Notes: a model not told the origin generated them from the sequence alone. A stretch of DNA of 5,039 nucleotides from Phycisphaerales bacterium (GCA_007125255.1 SLDM01000418.1:1-5039); one strand, 5' to 3'; positions 1 to 4,997 are shown, numbered from the stretch's first letter. Translations and numbers: made by a program.

Positions 1-710
1 CGCGAAAAGAGCACCGGGTGCATCTCCGCGGGGTTGTTGCCCCACATGATGAGTACGTCACACGCGTCGAGATCGTCGTAACAGCCGGCCGGTTCATCCA
101 CGCCGTAGCAGGAGAGAAAGCCGGTGACGGCGGAACTCATGCAGAGACGCGGGTTGCCGTCGAGATGATTGCTGCCCAGGCCGGCCTTCATGAACTTGTT
201 CGCCGCGGCCCCTTCGGGGATCGTCCACTGGCCGGAGCCGTAGAGCCCGAAGCGTTCCGGCGCTTCGAGAATCCTGTCCGCGACGATGTCGATCGCTTCA
301 TCCCAGGAGATCTCCACGTAGCGGCCGTCGCGCTTGAGCAGGGGCTTCGTGAGCCGGTCCTTGCCGTAGAGCACCTTGCCGACGTGGTAGCCCTTGACGC
401 AGAGCAGTCCCTTGTTGACATCGGCCTTCACGTCACCGGCAATGGCGACAACGCGGCCATCCTTCACGCCGACCTGCACGTGGCAACCGGTGCCGCAGAA
501 GCGGCAGGGGGCCTTGTCCCACGTGACGCCGCGATCATCGATGCGCTGGTTGTCAATGACCGGCAGCGCGAACGCCCGCCCGGTGTTGGCGGCGAGGGCG
601 GCCGTCGCGGCGGCCATGGCGGTGGACTTGATGAACTCGCGGCGGGCGCCCGAAGTGATATCGCGGGCGGTGTCGCGCCCGTTGCTCCGGCTCGACGGGA
701 TGGTGGTCAT
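1..710 (-). CDS. napA: Periplasmic nitrate reductase catalytic subunit NapA, N-terminal part (runs off the left edge)
   Basis: Reads leftwards from the ATG at 710-708; about 237 residues are present, and the family is usually 750-830, so some two thirds lie outside. It reduces nitrate to nitrite in the periplasm at a Mo-bis-MGD centre. Residues 23-28 (RREFIK) followed by an Ala-rich stretch to about residue 48 form a twin-arginine signal peptide, so it is exported folded. Cys69, Cys72, Cys76 and Cys104 form the [4Fe-4S] site (APCRFCGTGC plus GLLCVKG), with Lys106 where NapA proteins keep the Lys that bridges cluster and pterin. Cys190 (PRLCMSSAV) matches the Mo-ligand Cys that separates Nap from Nar (Asp) and formate dehydrogenases (Sec/Cys in other contexts). 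GSGQWTIPEG (158-167) and DEPAGCYDDLD (205-215) are typical NapA blocks. The start overlaps the napD stop (ATGA), so translation is probably coupled. A cytoplasmic NasA is unlikely given the Tat signal and adjacent napD. Confidence 0.95.
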   Translation of the reverse strand, partial: MTTIPSSRSNGRDTARDITSGARREFIKSTAMAAATAALAANTGRAFALPVIDNQRIDDRGVTWDKAPCRFCGTGCHVQVGVKDGRVVAIAGDVKADVNKGLLCVKGYHVGKVLYGKDRLTKPLLKRDGRYVEISWDEAIDIVADRILEAPERFGLYGSGQWTIPEGAAANKFMKAGLGSNHLDGNPRLCMSSAVTGFLSCYGVDEPAGCYDDLDACDVLIMWGNNPAEMHPVLFS

Positions 711-1042
711 GGTTCGCCCCTTGCGTTGGAAGGCACCGAGGCATCAGGCGCCGAGGCATAAGAATCGGATTGCCCTGATGCCTTCATGCCTTGCTGCCTT
801 GCGGCCTCATCTTCATCAAAGTGGATGTACACCACGTCGACGAAGGTCGCGCCGGGGAACTGGTGGAGCCACTCCCAGACCGCGCGGTCCTCTTCGCTCG
901 TGGGCGTATCGACGACGATGGGCAGACGATGGTCCTCCCCCTCACCGATTTCAATTGCGGGATGCTGCTCGAGCGCCGTCCGGGCCGCATCGCGCCGGGC
1001 CGGGTCACGATCAAGCGTAATGAGCAATCCGCTGATCGGCAT
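707..1042 (-). CDS. napD: NapD-type chaperone for NapA maturation
   Basis: Small protein of 111 residues starting MPISGLLITL. NapD is a cytoplasmic ferredoxin-fold chaperone that binds the NapA twin-arginine signal and holds back export until the cofactor is loaded. Support comes from the family's opening pattern (ISGLLITL), the central LPIVVDTPTSEED strand/turn, the closing FPGATFVDVVYIHFDED (62-78), and its place directly before napA with a 4-base ATGA overlap. The frame is open upstream to 1189, but the ATG at 1042 is preferred: a GGAG at 1049-1052 (minus strand) sits 6 bases before it, and the upstream residues have no NapD character. The protein is longer than usual (E. coli NapD is 87 aa). 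Residues from about 79 to 111 form a low-complexity tail (ASAPDASVPS) encoded by a local repeat, so the tail is probably not part of the functional fold. Confidence 0.88.
   Translation of the reverse strand: MPISGLLITLDRDPARRDAARTALEQHPAIEIGEGEDHRLPIVVDTPTSEEDRAVWEWLHQFPGATFVDVVYIHFDEDEAARQQGMKASGQSDSYASAPDASVPSNARGEP
731..783. repeat. Short tandem and inverted repeat inside the 3' end of napD
   Basis: Two copies of a 14-base unit lie 15 bases apart: AGGCACCGAGGCAT at 731-744 and AGGCGCCGAGGCAT at 746-759, one mismatch. A perfect 10-base inverted repeat follows, AGGCATCAGG at 739-748 and CCTGATGCCT at 774-783, with a 25-base loop. Beyond it, variants of ATGCCTT recur to about 797. On the coding strand the tandem unit gives the peptide ASAPD-ASVPS of the NapD tail. 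The units resemble the GGCACGGAGGC elements downstream of the nrfD-like gene, so this looks like a dispersed repeat caught in the end of the gene. Confidence 0.7.
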
Positions 1043-1134
1043 GGCGTACTCCGCAAACGAATGCTGACGAGAAGATGGTACAGGAAGCGTCAGCCGGTGT
1101 GGAGTTGCATCGTAGCGCGAGCGTGTTACTTTGG

Positions 1135-1154
1135 AACGGGGTCGATTCCCCGTT
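1135..1154. promoter_or_regulatory. Perfect 7-bp palindrome in the divergent region (operator or leader hairpin)
   Basis: AACGGGG (1135-1141) and CCCCGTT (1148-1154) are exact inverted repeats around a 6-base centre. The site lies just downstream of the weak rightward promoter candidate and upstream of the leftward one, where a dimeric regulator could act on both. In RNA of the rightward unit it would be a GC-rich hairpin followed by only TTTC, too short a T run for a convincing terminator. Its role is unproven. Confidence 0.4.
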
Positions 1155-1220
1155 TCGCCGAGGAACGACGTCGGGACAATGCTCGGCATCTTCGCGCTCC
1201 GCGGATGCGAAGAGCAGATT

Positions 1221-1224
1221 GGAG
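1221..1224 (+). promoter_or_regulatory. Ribosome binding site that fixes the GTG start of the cytochrome gene
   Basis: GGAG at 1221-1224 stands 7 bases before the GTG at 1232. The reading frame is open far upstream, to 791 and beyond, so this site decides the start. The sequence before it overlaps napD on the other strand and gives no recognisable protein. Confidence 0.7.
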
Positions 1225-1231
1225 ACCGGTC

Positions 1232-1900
1232 GTGAGCAGGACCGCCAGACGCCGACGACGCTCGTTGCTTCCTCCTGCGGGACCTGCCGCAGGAATCGTC
1301 GCGGGACTCCTGTTCTTCGGCGCCGCCTACGGACTCGGGCGATCCATCTCGCCGAGCGTCACGGATGCGGCCGGAACGAACGAAGCGGCATCTCCGCAGA
1401 CATCAGATTCCAGCGCGTCCTATCCGGTTTTCCTCAACCGTCCCTCCGGCCCGCCGCGCATCGACACGGGGATTCTCGATGATCTTGGCCGGTCGGTGTC
1501 GGTCTCGTGCACGAGTTGCCACGCCAACTTTGAACCGAATCTGCGCACGCGGTCGGGCGATGAGCTGACGGAGTTCCACCAGGGTCTGCACTTCGATCAC
1601 GGCGGCATGACGTGCGTGAGCTGTCACCACGCGGACAACTACAACGCCCTGCGCACGGCGGACGGCAGCCAACTGGCTTACGAGAACGTGCAGCACATGT
1701 GCGCCCAGTGTCACGCCCCAGAGGCCCGCGATTTCGAGCGCGGCGCTCACGGCGGGATGACCGGCTACTGGGATCGCAGCCGCGGCCCGCAGCACCGCAA
1801 GAGCTGCATTGATTGTCACGACCCGCATTCGCCCGCCTTCCCGCACATGAAGCCGATGTTCAAACCGTTTGACCGATTCCTGAGCCCGCCGCACGATTGA
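1232..1900 (+). CDS. Membrane-anchored tetraheme cytochrome c
   Basis: Protein of 222 residues from a GTG start. Order: Arg-rich N terminus (RTARRRRR, residues 3-10), one hydrophobic segment at about 17-36 that acts as membrane anchor or uncleaved signal, a Ser/Pro/Ala linker to about 65, then four heme c sites: CTSCH 93-97, CVSCH 128-132, CAQCH 157-161, CIDCH 192-196. His at 116, 120, 123, 133, 155, 173, 188 and 199 are available as distal ligands, as expected for low-spin bis-His hemes. The heme domain faces the periplasm. It leads an operon with the iron-sulfur gene (40-base gap) and the NrfD-like gene, and lies divergent to napDA, so the likely role is electron transfer from that module to NapA. 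Functional parallels are NapM (tetraheme, Desulfovibrio desulfuricans nap operon) and DsrJ/HmcA in NrfD-type complexes; I cannot claim orthology with any of them. Confidence 0.92.
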   Translation: MSRTARRRRRSLLPPAGPAAGIVAGLLFFGAAYGLGRSISPSVTDAAGTNEAASPQTSDSSASYPVFLNRPSGPPRIDTGILDDLGRSVSVSCTSCHANFEPNLRTRSGDELTEFHQGLHFDHGGMTCVSCHHADNYNALRTADGSQLAYENVQHMCAQCHAPEARDFERGAHGGMTGYWDRSRGPQHRKSCIDCHDPHSPAFPHMKPMFKPFDRFLSPPHD

Positions 1901-1928
1901 GTGTTCGCCGCTTTTCGCAAGCGGTGAA

Positions 1929-1934
1929 TGGAAG
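1929..1934 (+). promoter_or_regulatory. Ribosome binding site of the iron-sulfur subunit
   Basis: TGGAAG lies 6 bases before the ATG at 1941, supporting that start over later in-frame ATGs such as the one at Met18. Confidence 0.6.
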
Positions 1935-1940
1935 TGTCCC

Positions 1941-2882
1941 ATGAGTGATGAGTCGCGCGATAAAACGTTCTCCCTCCCCGTGCTCGGGCAGATGAACCGC
2001 CGAACGGCGATGAAGGGGGTCGGCGCCACGCTCGGGCTGGCCGCCTTCGGTGCCGCGATTTCCCCGCTGGCCAACTTCCGCGAGCAGACTTCGATCGATG
2101 AGTTCCTGCAGAAACACTTCAAGGAAATGACCGATGAGGACAAGCGCGCCGTCTTCGCGCGGATCGAGAAGGAAACGAAGGAAAAGTACGGCGCCGACGT
2201 GACGGTCAGGGATCACCGGCCCATTCCCGGTGTGCGCTTCGCCTACGCGATCAACCTCTCTCTCTGTAACGGCAACGGAAACTGCGTGGAAGCGTGCCAC
2301 CGCGAAAACAACCACGACCGAGACACGAACCAGTCGTATATCCGTGTTTTCGAGATGCCAAAGGGCACGACCGACACCGAGCACGGCACGACCCAGTACG
2401 ACCACACCGTGCCGCAGGAAGGCAAGTACTATCTGCCCGTCCAGTGCTTTCAGTGCGATGACCCACCGTGCGTCGATGTCTGTCCCGTGGAAGCGACGTG
2501 GCAGGAGGAGGACGGCATCGTCGTCGTCGACTACAACTGGTGTATCGGGTGCCGCTACTGCCAGGCCGCCTGCCCCTACCACGCGCGGCGATTCAACTGG
2601 AAGCAGCCGAACGTTCCCGCCGAGGAGGTCAATCCGGATCAGGGCTACATGAGCAACCGCATCCGCCCGGCCGGGGTGGTGGAGAAGTGCCACTTCTGCA
2701 TGCACCGCACGCGCGAAGGCCGCCAGCCCGCCTGCCTCGAAGCGTGCCCGACCGGGGCTCGCATCTTCGGCAACATGCTCGACCCCGATTCCGATATCAG
2801 CTGGGTGCTCAGGAACAAACGATGCTTCGTTCTGAAAGAAGACCTCGGCACCGTGCCGACGCTGTTCTACTTCTTCGATTGA
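1941..2882 (+). CDS. Tat-exported 4Fe-4S dicluster electron-transfer subunit (DsrO/HmcB/PsrB type)
   Basis: Protein of 313 residues. NRRTAMK (19-25) plus an Ala/Gly/Leu stretch to about residue 40 is a twin-arginine signal, so the protein works on the periplasmic side. Four Cys groups follow: group 1 at 109, 115, 119; group 2 at 169, 172, 177, 181; group 3 at 201, 204, 207, 211; group 4 at 250, 253, 265, 269. Groups 2-4 are canonical (CxxCxxxxCxxxCP, CxxCxxCxxxCP, CxxCx11CxxxCP). Group 1 reads CNGNGNCVEAC: position 112, normally the second Cys, is Asn. This family carries four cubane clusters in two ferredoxin-like halves and relays electrons between an NrfD-type quinol protein and a periplasmic partner. 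The neighbours, tetraheme cytochrome upstream and NrfD-like protein downstream, fit that job. NapG is a less good match: NapG pairs with NapH, which is absent, and is usually shorter. Cys295 near the C terminus is an extra, unassigned Cys. Confidence 0.93.
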   Translation: MSDESRDKTFSLPVLGQMNRRTAMKGVGATLGLAAFGAAISPLANFREQTSIDEFLQKHFKEMTDEDKRAVFARIEKETKEKYGADVTVRDHRPIPGVRFAYAINLSLCNGNGNCVEACHRENNHDRDTNQSYIRVFEMPKGTTDTEHGTTQYDHTVPQEGKYYLPVQCFQCDDPPCVDVCPVEATWQEEDGIVVVDYNWCIGCRYCQAACPYHARRFNWKQPNVPAEEVNPDQGYMSNRIRPAGVVEKCHFCMHRTREGRQPACLEACPTGARIFGNMLDPDSDISWVLRNKRCFVLKEDLGTVPTLFYFFD

Positions 2883-2913
2883 GGAGATTCACCGCGGAGG
2901 ACGCGGAGAGCGC

Positions 2914-2921
2914 GGAGGAGG
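2914..2921 (+). promoter_or_regulatory. Ribosome binding site of the GxxExxY gene, located inside the left repeat arm
   Basis: GGAGGAGG lies 7 bases before the ATG at 2929, an excellent Shine-Dalgarno match. It is part of the left arm, so pairing of the two arms in mRNA would hide it. Confidence 0.65.
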
Positions 2922-2928
2922 AATCGGA

Positions 2929-3216
2929 ATGGGTGAGTTGCTGCACAAGAAGGTAACTGACCGGATTCTGCAGGCAGCAGTTACTGTTCATCGAGCGCTC
3001 GGGCCGGGGCTTCTCGAGTCGGCCTATGAACTCTGCTTGTTCGACAAACTCCTGAGAAACGGCTTCAAGGTGCAGCGACAGGTGGAAATGCCGATTGAAT
3101 TTGAGGGACGCACGATTGATTGCGGTTATCGAATCGATCTGCTGGTTGAGAATGCCGTCATCATTGAGATCAAGGCCGTCGACCAACTCGCCCCGATTCA
3201 CACTGCACAAACCTGA
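2929..3216 (+). CDS. GxxExxY family protein (PD-(D/E)XK nuclease-like), shortened by a frameshift
   Basis: The reading frame gives 95 residues starting MGELLHKKVTDRI. The family signature is clear: GPGLLESAYE (25-34), with Gly27, Glu30 and Tyr33 as the naming residues, and a nuclease-like core DLLVENAVIIEIK with Asp70, Glu80 and Lys82 (D-x9-E-x-K). The family (TIGR04256, Pfam PDDEXK_3) has no firmly known function; the fold suggests DNA binding or cleavage. It normally runs to about 120-130 residues. Here a stop at 3214-3216 cuts it after APIHTAQT, where the family continues with an LTY-type segment, and that segment is found intact one frame over. The gene sits within its own repeat arms and is unrelated in function to the respiratory genes around it. 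The product is probably inactive, unless the frameshift is an assembly error. Confidence 0.88.
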   Translation: MGELLHKKVTDRILQAAVTVHRALGPGLLESAYELCLFDKLLRNGFKVQRQVEMPIEFEGRTIDCGYRIDLLVENAVIIEIKAVDQLAPIHTAQT

Positions 3217-3401
3217 CCTACATGCGACTGTCAAACATCGAGGTCGGATTGCTCATGAACTTCAACTCCACGCGCCTGATGGATGGCGTCAAGCGCCTCG
3301 CCCTCTCCAACCCCAATTCCACCTCCGCGATCTCCGCGTTCTCCGCGGTCAACTCCTCGAAACAAGATGACCCAACTCTCCCACCAACCCGCGACGACTG
3401 A
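3213..3401 (+). pseudogene. Displaced C-terminal part of the GxxExxY gene
   Basis: From 3213 the next frame reads LTYMRLSNIEVGLLMNF and on to GVKRLAL (ending about 3302), which is the expected family C terminus. One missing base between CAA (3208-3210) and CTG (3213) explains the break. After 3302 the frame runs through the right repeat arm (peptide SAISAFSAVNSS) and stops at 3399-3401, 35 bases inside the nrfD-like gene. It has no start of its own. Confidence 0.8.
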
Positions 3402-4629
3402 GAAGCCCAGCCACTGGGTCAGTTATCCGTCGTTCATCTGGCGGTCACTGGTCATGGCGACCGATGGCCGGTTGCCGTTTTATGCGTGGATGACCTTTCT
3501 CACCGCGGTCTTCCTCGTCGGCGCGAACGCGTGGGCCCATCAGGTCTCCAGCGGCATGATCGTGACCCACATGACCGATCACGTCTCGTGGGGACTCTAC
3601 ATCGCAAACTTCACCTTCATGGTCGGCGTCGCGGCCGGCGGGGTGATGATGGTCATTCCCGCCTACCTCTACCGCGACAAGTCCATGCACGATGTCGTCA
3701 TCCTCGGCGAGCTGCTCGCCATCGCCGCGATCGTCATGTGCCTGCTCTTTGTCACCGTCGATCTCGGCCGGCCGGACCGCTTCTGGCACATCATTCCCGG
3801 CCTGGGCCGGTTCAACTTCCCCATGTCGATGCTCACGTGGGACGTCATCGTCCTCAACGGGTACCTCCTGCTCAACCTGCACATCTGCGGCTACCTGCTT
3901 TACATGAAGTACCTCGGCCGCAAACCGAACCCCAGCTGGTACATCCCGTTCATCTTCGTCTCGATCATCTGGGCGATCTCGATTCACACCGTCACGGCGT
4001 TTCTCTACCAGGGCCTCGGCGGGCGGCCGTTCTGGAACTCCGGATTGCTCGCCCCGCGCTTCCTCGCCTCCGCGTTCGTCGCCGGCCCCGCGTTCCTCAT
4101 CATCACCATGTTCATCCTCCGCCGTCTCGGCGGTGTGGCGATCCCCGACAAGCCCATTCAAACGCTCACGCAGATCTGCCGCGTGACGATTCTCATCAAC
4201 CTGCTCATGGTCGCCTCGGAGCTCTTTACCGAGTTCTACACCGGCGGCGCGCATGAAACACACGCGCGGTATCTCTTCTTCGGCCTGCACGGCGCGAACG
4301 CGCTGGTGCCGTGGATCTGGACCGCGATCATCCTGAACGTCATCGCCGCGATCCTGTTCCTTCTGCCCGCGGCGATGAGGAATATGTGGCTGCTGATCGC
4401 CGCGTGCGTGACCGCCTTCGTCGGCATCTGGATCGAGAAGGGCATGGGGCTGATCATCCCCGGCTTCGTCCCCAGCACGCTGCACGAGATGGTCGAGTAT
4501 CTGCCGTCGCTCACCGAATGGCAGGTGACCGCCGGCATCGTCGCCCTGGGACTCATGATCTACACCGTCGCGCTGAAGATCGCGATCCCGATCATGCGGG
4601 GAGATGTGAACTTTGCAAGGGAGAAGTGA
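3367..4629 (+). CDS. NrfD/PsrC/HmcC/DsrP-type integral membrane quinol-oxidising subunit
   Basis: Protein of 420 residues with about ten hydrophobic helices (roughly 37-57, 77-101, 110-131, 155-180, 192-215, 231-251, 270-290, 312-335, 339-355, 388-408). Characteristic blocks are DHVSWGLYIANFTFMVG (71-87), VDLGRPDRFWHI (131-142), FNFPMSMLTWDV (149-160) and EKGMGLIIPGFVPSTL (357-372). The family is heme-free, binds (mena)quinol near the periplasmic face and passes electrons to a four-cluster iron-sulfur partner, here the preceding gene. The ten-helix length fits the HmcC/DsrP branch better than the shorter eight-helix PsrC. The ATG at 3367 is chosen because residues encoded upstream are repeat-arm translation (SPSPTPIPPPRS). 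No good Shine-Dalgarno precedes it, so Met30 (3454) remains a possible alternative. The repeat cassette separates it from its partner gene, but all three genes remain on one strand. Confidence 0.94.
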   Translation: MTQLSHQPATTEKPSHWVSYPSFIWRSLVMATDGRLPFYAWMTFLTAVFLVGANAWAHQVSSGMIVTHMTDHVSWGLYIANFTFMVGVAAGGVMMVIPAYLYRDKSMHDVVILGELLAIAAIVMCLLFVTVDLGRPDRFWHIIPGLGRFNFPMSMLTWDVIVLNGYLLLNLHICGYLLYMKYLGRKPNPSWYIPFIFVSIIWAISIHTVTAFLYQGLGGRPFWNSGLLAPRFLASAFVAGPAFLIITMFILRRLGGVAIPDKPIQTLTQICRVTILINLLMVASELFTEFYTGGAHETHARYLFFGLHGANALVPWIWTAIILNVIAAILFLLPAAMRNMWLLIAACVTAFVGIWIEKGMGLIIPGFVPSTLHEMVEYLPSLTEWQVTAGIVALGLMIYTVALKIAIPIMRGDVNFAREK

Positions 4630-4637
4630 TTGAGATT

Positions 4638-4720
4638 GAAGTGACGAGGGGGTTGAGCGAGGCACGGAGGGAAAGTGACGGAGTAACGAAGTAGCGAAGT
4701 GACGAAGGGAGGGGGTTGAG
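4638..4720. repeat. Imperfect direct repeat with mixed GAAGTGACGA units
   Basis: GAAGTGACGA at 4638-4647 is followed at once by GGGGGTTGAG (4648-4657). The same two blocks return as GAAGTGACGA 4696-4705 and GGGGGTTGAG 4711-4720, now 5 bases apart. Between them lie variants of the same theme (AGTGACGGAGTAACGAAGTA). Confidence 0.65.
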
Positions 4721-4723
4721 AGT

Positions 4724-4872
4724 GACCGCGGAGGACGCGGAGAGCGCGGAGGTGGACTTGGGGTTGGTAAGGCGAGACGCCTGGCGCCATCGAACGTTCC
4801 TCGCTCAAATGCAGTAACTCACCCATCCCAAATCTTTCTCCGCGTACTCCGCGCTCTCCGCGGTGATTCTCC
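4724..4872 (-). mobile_element. Internally deleted, inverted copy of the GxxExxY cassette
   Basis: Read on the minus strand from 4872, it begins with the same outer end as the first cassette (GGAGAATCACCGCGGA against GGAGATTCACCGCGGA at 2883-2898) and the 9-base-period arm. The start of the GxxExxY gene follows: ATG at 4826-4824 with MGELLH, 16 of 17 bases identical to 2929-2945. After about 42 unrelated bases it ends with the cassette's 3' end (CCAACCCCAAGTCCACC against CCAACCCCAATTCCACC at 3307-3323) and the closing arm (4752-4724). The coding core of roughly 350 bases is gone. In RNA the arms can still pair, with about 24 of 28 positions matching. Confidence 0.72.
4770..4782. repeat. Small perfect hairpin within the deleted cassette
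   Basis: AGGCG (4770-4774), loop AGA, CGCCT (4778-4782). It lies in the unrelated filler that replaces the GxxExxY core and may be a separate short repeat nested in the relic. Confidence 0.45.
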
Positions 4873-4874
4873 TT

Positions 4875-4946
4875 GATCAAGGCACGGAGGCGATTGAGAT
4901 TTACCGCTGTGAATTTTCTCGATCAAGTTACGAAGGCACGGAGGCG
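4875..4946. repeat. Two direct copies of a GATCAAG...GCACGGAGGCG element
   Basis: GATCAAG is followed directly by GCACGGAGGCG at 4875-4892. The same two blocks recur at 4921-4946 with TTACGAA inserted between them. A related GGCACGGAGG lies at 4661-4670. These look like short dispersed repeats of this genome. Confidence 0.6.
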
Positions 4947-4979
4947 CAGGCGGCGGCGACGAGAGTCGTGACTTCATCA

Positions 4980-4997
4980 TTCCCGCGGAAGCGGGGA
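4980..4997. repeat. REP-like hairpin
   Basis: CCCGC (4982-4986), loop GGAA, GCGGG (4991-4995), extendable by a T-G wobble and a T-A pair. It resembles the CCCGC...GCGGG extragenic palindromes found in many GC-rich genomes. There is no T run on either side to make it a terminator. Confidence 0.45.

Larger units (their letters stand above)
1043..1231. promoter_or_regulatory. Divergent intergenic control region between napD and the cytochrome operon
   Basis: This 189-base gap must contain the promoters for both transcription units unless they are read through from elsewhere. I see only weak sigma70-like hexamers. Rightward: TTGCAT at 1105-1110 and TACTTT at 1127-1132, spacer 16. Leftward: TACGAT (minus strand, 1114-1109) with TTCCAA (1136-1131), spacer 16. 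The two candidates overlap, which would place both units under shared control. I found no clear FNR-type TTGAT-N4-ATCAA site. The hexamers are poor matches and could be chance; many bacteria of this kind also use other sigma factors. Confidence 0.35.
2881..3358. mobile_element. Inverted-repeat-flanked GxxExxY cassette inserted between two operon genes
   Basis: The left arm (2891-2924) and the reverse complement of the right arm (3316-3349) agree at 31 of 34 bases. GAGGAG (2881-2886) and CTCCTC (3353-3358) mark the outer ends. Each arm is built of 9-base units of the form CGCGGAGNN. The unit starts on the stop codon of the iron-sulfur gene and ends 8 bases before the nrfD-like ATG. Between the arms lies a GxxExxY gene, so arms and gene look like one dispersed unit. 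A second, shortened copy lies inverted at 4724-4872. There is no transposase, and I see no clear target-site duplication, so the mobility mechanism is unknown. Confidence 0.75.

Noticed and set aside
18..761. Plus-strand open frame across napA
   Set aside because: It is antisense to the NapA signal peptide, [4Fe-4S] motif and Mo-ligand region. The GC-rich codon bias keeps the frame open.
1135..1158. Rho-independent terminator
   Set aside because: The 7-bp stem is good, but only three T follow, and it lies in a divergent promoter region where no transcript needs to end.
1043..1189. N-terminal extension of NapD to an ATG at 1189
   Set aside because: The extra 49 residues have no NapD similarity, and a proper ribosome binding site precedes the ATG at 1042.
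791..1231. N-terminal extension of the cytochrome upstream of the GTG at 1232
   Set aside because: It would run antisense through napD and place about 147 non-signal residues before the membrane anchor. The GGAG at 1221 supports the GTG.
1860..2705. Minus-strand open frame opposite the iron-sulfur gene
   Set aside because: It has no recognisable motif and is antisense to the four Cys groups of a convincing gene.
2891..2920. CRISPR-like direct repeats
   Set aside because: The 9-base GCGGAG units are contiguous, with no spacers and no cas genes.
3283..3366. Upstream start for the NrfD-like protein
   Set aside because: The added residues (SPSPTPIPPPRSPRS) are translation of the repeat arm, not part of the family.
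3445..4665. Long minus-strand open frame opposite the NrfD-like gene
   Set aside because: Its translation is His/Asp/Glu/Arg-rich low-complexity sequence, as expected from the antisense of a GC-rich membrane-protein gene. The plus strand has clear family motifs.
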